Assembly: GCA_963855995.1 (NCBI GenBank)
Contig: OY979716.1
Coordinates: 38,486,624 to 38,550,623, forward strand
Direction: 5' to 3'
DNA length: 64,000 nt
Source: Muricea muricata
Taxonomy: Eukaryota; Cnidaria; Anthozoa; Malacalcyonacea; Plexauridae
The stretch's first letter is position 1, and each line of letters opens with the position of its first letter. This document shows, piece after piece, positions 11,221 through 22,352 of the stretch. The translations under genes were made by a program, and so were the position numbers. The notes under the pieces were generated by a model. That model was not told where the DNA came from. It was given only the letters and a program-made list of their open reading frames with translations, and did not search any database.

Positions 11221-11877
11221 ATATTGCTGCAACAATTATACTAATGCAGATTGCAAAAATGTACATGACATTGACATGACAAAAATAATCAACACATATT
11301 GAACCGCTAATGCATTTGTAACAAGAATAACAATTTGAGTACATTAGGTTCATTATAGGGACAACGAAATACTGCTTTAGGTATGATAAACAATATATAT
11401 ACTATAAAATTAACTCATCCTTTATGAAGAGACAGTCTTCTTAATATTATTTTTATGTTTGCATGAACACAGTTGAGAAATATAGTCGAATTGACTAAAT
11501 CATGTAACAAGAAACTATACCACTTGAGACTTGCATGAGAATGCAAATACCTTGCACCTACGTGATGATGTAATCCAACACACTGTAGCTAGCGATTGAT
11601 TGTTAATGGAATTTGCTTGGTCACACAGTATTGCATCAGCATTACCTCATAACATAGTTGTAGAAAATTAGGTCATAAGTTGGTGCAACAGTTAGTATAA
11701 AAGCTGGAGCACTCTTATACATTATTCATAAACGAGTGAATGGTGACGTGATTTGTGAACTTCTATTTTAATACAATTTTTAAAACTTATTGCGAGTGAT
11801 TTTGTGATTTGTTGGGCAAACAAAAAGGGAGACAATCCCCAACAGTGCCTTTTTTGGCTTGCAAGGCTTTGTCCAGT
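11221..11877. other. Left interior of the hAT element
   Basis: Sub-terminal and 5' untranslated hAT sequence upstream of the transposase frame. No other feature seen. Confidence 0.4.
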
Positions 11878-14005
11878 ATGGAAAAAATGAGAAACGTTTA
11901 GGCTTACTTTAAAGTTCTTGAGGAAGACTCATCAAAAGCACAGTGCTTTTTAGGCACTCACTCCAAAGTTGTTGTTTCTAGAGGTGGGAAAAAATCAAAA
12001 CAATTCACCACCACTCATCTTCGAAACATATTCGAAGCAAACATCCATTGGATTACAGAACACTATCGGCGAAGGACGAAGATAAAGTGCAGAAGAGAGC
12101 ATGTGAAGTTTCTGAACCACATGGTGAGACTTTTGGAAGTGTGAAAAAGGCATTGAAAAATCAAACCAGGGGCGGATCCAGACTGATGCAACTGATGCGA
12201 ATGCATCAGTCAGAATTTTTTAAGCTTAGAATTTTGAAGAAAATTAGTATGCTAATTATAAATAAATAACACTTATGTTGAAGCATAACAATAATAGCAT
12301 TTTGACTGTAAAGGACACAAATCGCAGTTCTTCCATATTATTTCAAAATGAAATACGTAGTAAAACCATATTTCTTGAATTAACTCGAAAGTCGTGTTTA
12401 CAGACGCGAATGCCGTCCAAAAAGCGAGTTCCTAAACTTATACGATATCTTGTCGGCGTACAAATCTCGCGATTGCATTCGCCAAATATGTCGGCAATTT
12501 GTTGGAACTTGGAAGTGCTCCATTGCGCTACTACAGCTCAGTGGAAGCATAATTTTACGTCACGTTGGGAAAGAGTGCATCACTACGTCACGTTGGGGAA
12601 AAAAGTGCATCAGTGATGCATCAGTCCCGAGTCTTTTTGGCCGAGTTTCCCCAACAACACGTCATAAAAACCATTGTTCTCGTGCCTACGTAACGTTGGG
12701 AAATGGATGCTGACTGATGCATTAGCCCGCGATCAAAATAATGCGCTTGTGACTGATGCATTTCGCCCGCAGTCAAACGATTCTTTCGCCAGCGTTTCTC
12801 GAATCATCATGGCAGAAAGTATGCAAGTTAACTACGAACTTTGTTCGTATCGTAGTTTCGAAATAACAAAGCTGTCGAATTCGACGCAGTGAAGAAAAAC
12901 TGTGAAATGAAAGTTATTACAGATTTACAGCCATTGCACAGACGAAAATTTGGGATCCATTTCGAAGTGGAGAGCATGAAAGAGATCTTTATGCTGAATC
13001 GCTTGTCCCTATGGCAACGTGGAGTAGATTAAAGTGAGTGTTATTAAATTATATATTGAATATATGCAATAATTGTATTTACACTTTGTTTACGGTAGTA
13101 ATAAATAGATAATAGCACATTTTGATTATTTTGTTTTTATAAATCAACTATATAAAAATAAAATGTGTGTTGAATTTATAGTTTATAAAACAGACCAGGG
13201 TGCATTCTGTGTAAAGTTCACGCCGAAGATTCGTGATTGTACGCCGACTTTTATTATAAATTATATTATGATTTTTCAAACTCCACTGAAACTCCACTCC
13301 GGAGATATCTGAACTTTTGTGCATGGAATGCACCATGGAAAACAGAGCATTGTTTAATATTTGAGGGGTATTTAGGGATATTCATTATCACTCATGGTTA
13401 AGAGGAAACTGAGGTATGGTTAGATTATATGTATACTGGCCTAGGGTGAGCTGCAACATGCAACCGACAGGCGTCAGCATTCACAGCAACCTGCAAACCT
13501 AACCACTTGGGCACTTACCAACCACCTAAGCCAGGTCAAAATTGAAAGGGATGCTACCACAAGCCATTGTTGACAAAATAATGTAAACAAGAGTGTCCTG
13601 TCAAGTGGGATAAAATATAACAATATTAAAGCAAAAGTGAAGTTCATTTCACTTACCATTCTAGACTGTGTTGTTATGTTGTTCAGGCGGCCTGAGTTTA
13701 ATACAGTATAACTTACAAGCTGACCTGTTTATTAATGATGAGTTGACTGAAAAGTACACACTGGTTACAATATATCTACATTATAATTATTGGGATAATA
13801 ATATATGATGGGATAATAATATGTTATATTATAATATACATGTATAATATAGGCACTTGCACTTGAAATAGAGGCAGAGGCCCAATATTATCCATTGTGA
13901 TTGTAAACAAAGTAGTTTTGCCAGCCAAATAATTAGAGAGAATGAGATGTTAATTAATGATTGAATAGTCAATATAAAATGAACTTTATGCTTGATTTTT
14001 AGAAT

Positions 14006-14255
14006 GATCCAGTCATCCTGCTGCCGTTAGAAAAATCTTAACTTTGAACATTTAACTTGATGATCCAGTCATCCTGCTGCTGTTGGAATAATCTTAACTT
14101 TGAACATTTAACTTGATGATCCAGTCATCCTGCTGCTGTTAGAAAAATCTTAACTTTGAACATTTAACTTGATGATCCAGTCATTCTGCTGCTGTTGGAA
14201 TAATCTTAACTTTGAACATTTAATTTGATGATCTACATCCTGCTGCTGTTAGAAC
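14006..14255. repeat. 56-bp tandem repeat, about 4.4 copies
   Basis: Unit begins GATCCAGTCATCCTGCTGC; starts at 14006, 14062, 14118, 14174 and a partial at 14230. Units differ by a few substitutions (CTGCCGTTAG, CTGTTGGAATA). It is internal to the second hAT element. Confidence 0.8.
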
Positions 14256-14553
14256 CCAACTCATTTTTTCTCTACTGCTCTTGTCCAAGCCAGTTTATTG
14301 AGATACAGGTAACAAAGTCAATGCGTTGTATAACTTAGGCCTATCACGTTCCACTCAGCGATAGTGCTGTTTTTCCTGCTTTGCTGATTTTTACTTGCTA
14401 TAAGTCAGTACCAAAGTGCGTTTTTTATTCACTTGTTATCAGCTAAATGTGTGTAATCGATTCATAATTATGGAACATTTTCAATAAAACGACTCAGATA
14501 AACCTCTCTTTCAAATGTAGCATGTATGTCTTTGAAACATTTTTAGCTGGTAT

Positions 14554-14662
14554 ACACTGGAACATTTTGGAACGCATTTTGGAACGCGTCCGGAATGTAA
14601 ATGGCACGCATTCATAACGCAAATGGAGCACGTTCGGAACGCAAATGGAACGCGAACGCAGT
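14554..14662. repeat. GGAACGC-type short repeat
   Basis: Degenerate repetition of GGAACGCAAATGGAAC-like words near the right end of the second hAT element; possibly sub-terminal transposase-binding repeats. Confidence 0.4.
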
Positions 14663-15836
14663 GTTAGGTTATTTCTGAGCAGTATTGTAAGCTGCAAGTT
14701 TAGTTTTGTTATTAGCATATGAAAAGTAATTTAACTTCATTTTTTAAATGTTGCATGATTATATTGCTTTCCGAAATTTAAGTACGAAATTTCAAACCCA
14801 TTTTTTTTAGAAAATTCAGCATTTTTTTCAAAATTTCGGAGTCAAAATTTTAATAAAAAGTGCGCTCAGAACGCTGGAAATCGCATTTCCGAGGCCCTAG
14901 ATTTCAAAATTTTCCGGGGGAGGATACCCCCGGACCCCCCTACTTATGCGAGGTTTTGAAGTTATGCATCAGTCAGTCCAAACGCTGGATCCGCCCCTGA
15001 ATCAAACGACCCTTCAGGCAAGTTTTGAGAAAGCTTGTGTTTGGGACATTAACAGTGGCCCAGCGAAAAAAATCATGCAATTGATCGGCGAGATGATGGT
15101 GCTTGACAACCAACCTTTCTTGATGGTAGAAGACTTAAGTTTTCAGAGGCTAATGAAACACATGGCTCCATCTTATCCCCTACCCAGCAGATTTCATTTC
15201 TGCAACACAGTGATACCAAATCTCTTGGAAAGAGCGAAAAAGGCGATAACTGATAATTTAAATGTTGATGAAAGCAATCGAAGTATTTCATTCACAACCG
15301 ATATTTGCACTTGCCAACATACAAACCATTCCTATATCATCTCTTGTCATTCCTATATAATCCCTTGTCATTCCTGCAGTTGCAGTGCTACAGCATTTTC
15401 TGAACAGATAGCGAAAAATCTGCTGGTGTTTGCACAATGAAGAAAGAATTTCACGATGCTGTGAAAACTGGTTTTGAAAATGTAGTCACTAATGACAACT
15501 ATATCATCGCAACTTCTGTCGACCCTCGTTTCAAGACAGGATTTACAGCAGAAAAAGTTTTCGATGCCTGTTGAAGAGATTGTTGGTGAAGACGTGCGCA
15601 CCGATTCTTCTGTGGTAGAAAAGAACCGAGTTGATCTATGGGATTGCTTTGATGAACTGGTTGCTTCTTCAACGAATCCTATACCTCAGACGCCATCTGA
15701 TAACAATCCAGGGGAGAAAGAAGTAAGCACTTCTTTGGCAGTCATACTTGTCGCTAAAGATGAATGCCCATTCAAGTGGTGGACAATGCAAAAATCAGCA
15801 TTTCCAAACGTCTATAAAGTTGCAAAAAATTTCTAA

Positions 15837-17778
15837 GTGCACCCTGTTCAAGTGTTTACTCAGTGTCAGGCACTAGATATAGTTATGACATATTAGCACA
15901 TCAAATATCAACCTTTTACATTAAATAATGGACAAGTTATGGTGTCACAAACATTTCACAATATGGCAAAATCGTTGAATGGAGAAAACACCATTTAAAG
16001 TTTTGTTTAATGCTTTTCTCCAGGCAAAAGCATTAAAAGCCATCAGCTTCATAGGTTTTACCTTCATTCTCTTTAGCAGTGTCTATGTAACTTTTTCTGA
16101 TGTGTCTTAATGTTTTTCTTCTCTTTTTTACACTTTCAGAACTCTTTTTGGTTGATAGTGCCATTCTTGAAATGTCACTGTCTTTTGAACCCTTCCAAGT
16201 GAAGAGTCCAGGAGTGATGTCCAACTCATTAAATATTTTAATAACAGTAGCAAGGGCAACACATTCTTGTTCTACATAAGTAGATTTGGGGCATCTGTCC
16301 CAGATAAGCCCATTTGGGCACTCATTGACATTTTGAGTCAAGCCATGAGTGCACTTGCACAGTAACTCAGGCTTACTCAGGTCTTGAAACACAGGCTCAA
16401 TGCAGTTGACAATGCACTTTGGGATGCCATTCTTGTGCTTGTATGTTGTTTTATCCCTCTTGTACCCACACCAGCTCTCATTTCCAGAAAGGTAACGATG
16501 ATGCTGAGGATTTGCATCTGTCGACGCAACATGGTACAGGGATGCCTTTATAGCCTTAGCCATATGATCAACATCATGCAGATTTTCCCTCACAGCCAAC
16601 TCATAATAATTCTGTAAAACATCCACTTTACCATCTGTAAGCCTTCCCTTTCCAGCCAAACCCTTTCCATCTGCAAGCTTCACTCTTTTGTTTTTATTTT
16701 TCAATCTCCGCAACCTACTTACGACCCTCTTTTGCACATGCCCAATGCACTCCAACTTGTTAGGTATGCAGTCATTGCCATAGGGTTTGCTATCAATAAC
16801 AGCATTATAAGTTGCTGAGTCACCATCACCAAGCATGTTCTTATACTTCAGCCCTCTTGTTGCAGTGGATCGTCTAAAAATCCGTATTGCCCCTACTGTC
16901 TCCATGCTATTTGAACTTCCCGTATGATTTATTTTGCACTGATGAGAAGCTTTCCATTCTCCATACCTTGGGTCATTGGTTTTTTCTCCCATTTTTGACA
17001 CTCCTGGCACTTATCAGATAAGACTTCAACATTTAGGCACTTCTTGGTATCCAAGGATATTGCCGTGACAACACCATTATGGGATGCATGGCCTCTCTTC
17101 TGCCACGTACCATCTAATGATATACCACACTCCCCTGCATCACTCAATTCCCTGACATTTATAGCACTGGTCACCATGCTATCATTAGCCAACTGCTTCA
17201 CTGTTGGCAAAAGCTTTTTATTTTGGATCTTCGTGAAGATACGGCGGCGTGCTGGGGGACCAGGCATATTCATCACCTTGCAAAACATGGTCATGGCACT
17301 GTGTCCTCGACCAATCTCTCAGAAAGCCAGTGCTGCTCTCACATTAACTTCGTAAGAGGGGCCTTGCTTCTTGGAGGTATTGAAAGAATGCTCCCACTCG
17401 CATTCCGAACTTTTACACTGTAAAACAATGTAGCTAGAAAAGCCATTCTTTCTCGACAAGTCAACATGAGAGTCCATATCACTTCCACACTCTGGACATT
17501 TCAGAATGTCATCAAAAATACTAAACAGTACGAATAAATCCATGAATACTGTGCCTTCTTTAACATTAGTGTTAACATTTGGTGAATTTGCACTCATTTG
17601 AGCAGAACTTTTGACAGTTTTCTAAGGAGTAAATTTGAAAAAAGGTGTCTATAATGGCAAATTTCTCAAACTGAACACTTTTGCAGAAAAAAGGGACATG
17701 TAACCTTAAAATATAATACCAGAGGTACCTAAATCTACAAAAAAATTTTCTTGAAAAAAATGGTTAATTAATTTTTTA
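15837..17778 (-). mobile_element. Mutator-like element inserted in the hAT 3' end
   Basis: The interval between the last upstream and first downstream residues of the hAT dimerisation region is filled by a minus-strand Mutator-like gene and its flanks. Terminal repeats and a target duplication could not be identified, and about 40 residues of the hAT protein are missing, so the borders are approximate. Confidence 0.5.
16033..17597 (-). pseudogene. Mutator-like (PF20700-type) transposase, frameshifted
   Basis: Three consecutive minus-strand frames join into one protein of about 520 residues. The N-terminus has a zinc-binding pair (CPECGSDMD and CKSSEC). An in-frame TGA follows RAALAF at about 17319, after which EIGRGHSAMTMF continues. 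Next comes GISLDGTWQKRGH, the probable first catalytic Asp, then a 1-base shift in an A-run near 16988, and NMLGDGDSATYNAVID, the probable second Asp, followed by CIGHVQKR. Late motifs HGLTQNVNECPNGLIWDRC probably hold the third acidic residue. The family recalled is the Mutator-like transposase domain of cnidarian and other invertebrate proteins. The stop and the shift mean this copy is inactive. Confidence 0.7.
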
Positions 17779-17858
17779 AAGGCGAATGACCACCTCAACC
17801 TGTTGAAGTCAGAAATCCTTCTCTTTCTTCATCACAACTTACCAAGACTGGGCTTCAG

Positions 17859-18632
17859 TTACTAACATATCCAGTACACATACGATTCAATAGTGCAGTC
17901 ACTGCAGTGTGGATTACAACGGTCAGGAAATTGACTTGCCAAAAACCCCACAAAATTGCTAAGTAAATAACCGCACAATTTATATATTTAGCGAGTGTTT
18001 ATCTACCTTTTTCATTTTCTCTACTCATACTATATCTTTACCAAAATATTTTGACATTTTCAAAGCATGAGAAGATGAGAATCATTTCCGAAGGAAAATT
18101 AACATTACAAGTATTCTAAATATTTTCCCCGATATCCGAACAATATCATGCGATAATCTGCTCAGACAAAATCGAAATCGTTATAATCCACACTAGAATA
18201 ATGATATTTGTTGTCTAGTTTCTATATTCAGCTATTGAACTAATCAAAGATGCTTTGATTTGAGATAAAACAGATACTGGACAATGGACACACGTTATAT
18301 TATTATATACTAACAGTCTCGCATGCATACTGACAATTATCGCATTAAATTTTTTGTCTTAAAGTTAAAAAATCAGCTTATTAATCCTTGGTGCATGTAC
18401 ATCGAGTGAGCTAATTTGAAAATAATTTAACTGATTTGATTGATGCATAATAAAGTAAATAAACACTCATGATACCGCTTTTCTTTAGGACCTTTCTTGC
18501 GCCATATTTAACATTGTAGCTTGTACAAGAATAATCAGCTAATGCCGATTAATCAACCGATTATACATTGTGATCGGCTGCCGATTAATCAAATTGGCTA
18601 ATCTGCAATTTTTAGTGATCGGCTTATCTCTA
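17859..18632. other. Right sub-terminal part of the hAT element
   Basis: Non-coding. Ends with GCCGATTAATCAACCG / GATCGGCTGCCGATTAATC motifs that mirror the left terminus at 8735-8815. Confidence 0.6.
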
Positions 18633-18640
18633 ATCCTCAC

Positions 18641-20310
18641 ATGGTGGGAGGTGCCAGGACTTGATTTCTCTCTTTCTTGATCTGAAGAGTTGATATCTGA
18701 GTTCATTAACACTGGTGACATTCATTCCCCTTGCATACAATTTGCATGTAAACTTCTAAAGAGCCAGAAACAGTTCTAAGGACAAGTTCCACAGTTTGCC
18801 TAGTTGCACAAGTGCATTCCTGAAGTATTTATCCTTAATAATCAATTTAAGTCCAGATAGTTTTCCATTTCTGCTAAATGCACTGACAGAGTCGCAACCT
18901 GTGAAGGCATGCAATCCAACTAAGCTGTCAAAATACCTCCTTTCCGAGAGCCGATCCTAATTTTGAAATGTCGATGTATCTTACCTGAGTTTGTGTGCCA
19001 CATGTGTCTATTGAAGGCCAGGGCAAGAATGGTTACATCTGTGTCTTCATGTGCGTGTCTGCCTCCTCCTGCGATGTCTAAAGTCCTAGTCGGTTGAGAA
19101 TTTTGATCAGTTCCACATTTCCTGTCAGGGATTTCACAACCCATGGTAGAAGAATGTGCTTGGCTGGTTTTTGCCTTCCAACAGTGACAGAGTATATAAA
19201 GTCCTGAGCAAAAGACTTAACAAGTCTTTTAACTCTTGAAGAACACAACGCATTGTTAACAGCCTCTCCCGTCAATAAGACAGTAAGGAACTCTAAAACT
19301 GATTCAGGTATTGGTAGATAGTCGTGGTGAAGTTGACCTGGCTGTGGAGGCCACGGCTTGTCATATGTGGACTTCTTAATTTCAGATCATGGGTGTAAAG
19401 CACACTCCTTAACTATATTAGTGGTGTGCGTTTTTCCATTAAGGGAATCAATCTTCGACATCAGTTTACAATTTTGTCTTACCAACATTTCTTTAGGTAA
19501 TGTGGATGGTACAACCAAAAGTTTTCCTTTGTCATCTGAGAAAATCTCAAGGCTCTTTCCAAATTCCGACTCGGCGATTGTGCTTCTTTGTTTGAGCTTT
19601 GTGACTGCATATTTTTAACAAGGGTATCAGTCAAACTGACCATGGTCTTGATGTGAGGGTGATCAAACAGGTGGCTACGAATATGCTTGAAAAGCATTGA
19701 GAATGCCTCATTTTCTTTTTCCTGGTAAATATCATCTTCACTTTTTTCATGGACTTTTGCTCTTGAACTCTCATCCCGGGTATAGTCTTTGTAACAGCTT
19801 CTGTGATAATGAGCCTCAGCTGCAACAAGGTCTCTTGAAGTTATGGCCAGCATCTTGGTGTTCATTTTCTCTTGAGCTTTTCTCCTCAGTGTGTTGTCTG
19901 CATGTAGGTCAACAGCTTTAATAAGTTGTTATCGAGAATGAGTCCCTTTTAGATATTTTGTTTTCTTGCAGAATATACACTCCTTTTCATAAACTCTTGA
20001 CATTGATGATGATCGTTTTTGTTCTCGAGTTGATTTGGTAGGCAAAGTAGATTGCTGTGCTTCATGCTCATCTTGGCTCGATGTCTGACCCTGACTTAAA
20101 TGTTGCAGTACTTTTTTATGAGTAAATTTCTTTCTACAATCCAAGTGATACCACACTTCTTCTGGTATACCGACATGATCACGGAGTGATGTTAAAGCTG
20201 TAAATTGATGGATCTCTGCAGCATTCAAAAGTGTTCTCCAAGACTCAATGTCTGGGCTCAGTAAGGTCCACGATAGAACTTTTGATATTGCAAATTATGT
20301 TTATGTTCCT
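18641..20310 (-). pseudogene. Multicopy uncharacterised protein family, 5' and central part
   Basis: Read on the minus strand: SWTLLSPDIESWRTLLNA, then EEVWYHLDCRKKFTHKK, then a cysteine motif KECIFCKKTKYLKGTHSR. A TAA then falls in frame near 19929 and the frame continues QLIKAVDLHADNTLRRKAQ, AEAHYHRSCYKDYTRDE, a shifted KGKLLVVPSTLPKEMLV, PWPPQPGQLHHDYLPIPE, VKRLVKSFAQDFIYSVT, KHILLPWVVKSLTGN and DTDVTILALAFNRHM. Near 18641 it reads SWHLPPCED and continues in frame beyond the hAT insertion at 8717. I recognise this as a long protein family recurring in cnidarian genomes, function unknown, with Cys/His pairs suggesting metal binding. Multiple stops and shifts make this copy a pseudogene. Its 5' part (from about 19732) lies in the tandem duplication. 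Confidence 0.65.
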
Positions 20311-22300
20311 TTCGAAACGAATTTTTTTGTTTTATAAATTCCGCTTATAGCCAATAGTTTGTTGTGAAACTCGCTACCGGAAAAGTACTTTAAATAACGG
20401 TTGTTCTTGAAATGGTCGTGAAAGTGATAAAACATCCACAATCACGTGGGCTGTCGGTGCAATGATGTCTTTGATTCTGTATAAATGTTTTCATACAAAT
20501 GGCAAAGATATTTTTCAATTGACTAACGCATTTGTTCGATCGATTTCAGTGACATTTTTGTACTGTTGTTCAAGTACGAGCGTTGACTAATTTGAGTCGA
20601 ATTTTAAAAAATCAGCCTTTTGCTCCAACATGATTTTAGCTGGCACTTGGCCTTCATGTTTATATCTACTCACCTGACTTGTTAGCGTGGTCTTAAAAAT
20701 TACGCTAAAAGGTCGTTTAGTCCACTGAAAATGCTTGTGATCCATGTTTGTTATATGATTTTTAAATATCACGCGTAAATCACGCAATTTCCACGCATTC
20801 ATGCAGGCTTACTTAGCGCATGCTCAGACAAAATTCCCAGCTGCTCAGATTTAAGAAAAACTCTGGCACTGATATAGTCAAAAAAATAATTAATTAAGTA
20901 CTGACATTGAAATATTATTTGGTATCAATTAGGGCTTTTAAGAAATAAGAAACTGTTCTAATATTGAATATTTTGGCTTTTACCTTGACCTTGGCTATAC
21001 AAAGTCATGTGACAAAACTATGCCCCTAAACCTGTGTGCAACACATAAACACTAAAAACTCACAATATAAGCAATATAATGCCAGAAACATTTTTTGTTA
21101 GTTTTTTTTCATATACTCCAATATGGTTGCCATGCACACAGCATTTTAAACCATGTAGCTACACTGGAGACATGGCCACCAGACATTTTTTGACAGTAAA
21201 CACACTCAGAATTTCAAAAATGTATGGTGGAATTTGTCCCCTCAGACGGTACCAATCCGCCCCCTGGCTCATGGACTAATATGGGAAGATTGTTGCCACA
21301 GCATGCAGCTTTCCAGTACCACTCTGTGTCCAGTTTTGTCTACCATGTTTGTTCAAAAATGATTAGAACAAACACTACTGCTAGTTTTAGGAGCTATCTT
21401 TACTGGTGCATTCTTGTTTGTGCTTTCAATCCATCTGGCCTTCTTCTTTGGGTTTTTGTTTGCATTTGGGAAGCTTGTAAACCAAATTTTAACCCAATGA
21501 AATGAATCAGTTACAGAAGTTCTCTTATGGATAAGTATTGATTTCTGTCTGTCACTGAGCAAATAAAGCAGGGCATTTTGTGGGGTTTTAATTAATGTCA
21601 CCAGATAGATATTATATGATAACTATATATATAAGTTTAACAATGATTTATAAAGAAGTAAAAATAGAAGTAAAAAAATGTTAAAATATAGTGATGTAAA
21701 TGTATGAATTAAGTCATATAATAGTCTGTAGTGTTTCCTGAAATCTTTAGCAGGGTTTATACTTTTTTTCAACAACATAAATAAAATGCAGGCATATTAT
21801 ATAAAGTGGGGCTCTTATTGCATGCATATCCTCACTATTTATCATGCACACATCTTTTGTATATGAAAATTTTGTTAATGAGCTGCACATTCATCGATGC
21901 AAAACAGGTGAGAAACAAATGAAGTAAATAAATGTTAAACATACTTTGCTCTTCATATAAAAACTCATGATAGAAATTGTACTCTTGTATAACTAGAGGC
22001 AGAGGTGTGTCTAGTGGTGTGGCAAACAATCATTTATAATATAGCATTTGTAAATTCTGAACGCTGATTCGCTAAGAGCCGTGTTGATATAACTCTATGT
22101 CAACACGGAAAATTTCCCGCCACTCTTTTGCTGAAGTTCTTTGTGCTATATTATAAAAGAAATATAAAACATTTTTTCCATGTTGATATACAGTTATATC
22201 AACACGAGTGGAAATTGGAAAAACGAGAAATTGTGTTTCACACAATTTCAACAAAATGTTAAATGCTGCATGGAAACGAGGCTTAATAGCCCTTGGCATT
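20311..22300. other. Non-coding interval in duplication copy 1
   Basis: No recognisable protein. Near 22078-22215 there are inverted repeats (CCGTGTTGATATAAC with TGTCAACACGG, and GTTGATATACAGTTATATCAAC) just upstream of the THAP gene; these may be terminal or sub-terminal to that transposon. Confidence 0.45.
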
Positions 22301-22352
22301 CGATAGTGAAATATCAAGATGGCGGACAAAGAAAAAAATTGCAAACCTGAAA

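Larger units (their letters stand above)
12167..14999. mobile_element. Second hAT element inside the hAT transposase gene
   Basis: Termini CAGGGGCGGATCCAG (12167) and CTGGATCCGCCCCTG (ending 14999) are the classic hAT form. The flanking 8-bp duplication AATCAAAC (12159-12166 and 15000-15007) is perfect. Length is 2,833 bp. Repeated GATGCATCAGTCAG and ACGTCACGTTGGG motifs lie near both ends. One coding-like exon (IWDPFRSGEHERDLYAESL, about 12940-13033, followed by a GTGAGT donor) hints at an internally deleted gene. No full transposase is present, so it is probably nonautonomous. Confidence 0.85.
11878..17858 (+). pseudogene. BED-type hAT transposase, broken by two insertions
   Basis: ATGGAAAAAATGAG near 11878 begins a BED-like zinc-finger region (AYFKVLEEDSSKAQCF, then VSRGGKKSKQFTTTHL) with a stop in place of the usual Trp and a 1-base shift near 12045. 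The frame continues KHPLDYRTLSAKDED up to KALKNQ at 12165. After the 12167-14999 insertion it resumes in frame with TTLQASFEKACVWD, then IMQLIGEMMVLDNQPF, a segment resembling the hAT region before the catalytic domain (YPLPSRFHF; SISFTTDICT). Much of the RNase H-like core is deleted at about 15330-15440. The frame resumes ATSVDPRFKTGF (shifted) and CPFKWWTMQKSAFPNVYKVA, the start of the hAT dimerisation region, at 15836. After a Mutator-like insertion the last residues (HLNLLKSEILLFLHHNLP) lie at 17780-17858. Not functional. Confidence 0.75.
8726..18632 (+). mobile_element. hAT element (TAGAGATG-type termini), composite of nested insertions
   Basis: The left end TAGAGATGAGCCGAT pairs with the right end ATCGGCTTATCTCTA, and both sub-termini carry repeated GCCGATTAATCGGCC-like motifs. 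It is flanked by 8-bp target duplications ATCCTTAC (8718-8725) and ATCCTCAC (18633-18640), one mismatch. An 8-bp duplication is the hAT hallmark. The interior holds a BED-finger/hAT transposase gene on the plus strand (11880-17858, interrupted). Of the 9,907 bp, roughly 7 kb is later insertions, so the original element was about 3 kb. Confidence 0.85.

Noticed and set aside
14006-14255. Possible CRISPR-like array
   Set aside because: Units are contiguous 56-bp repeats without unique spacers, in a eukaryotic transposon.
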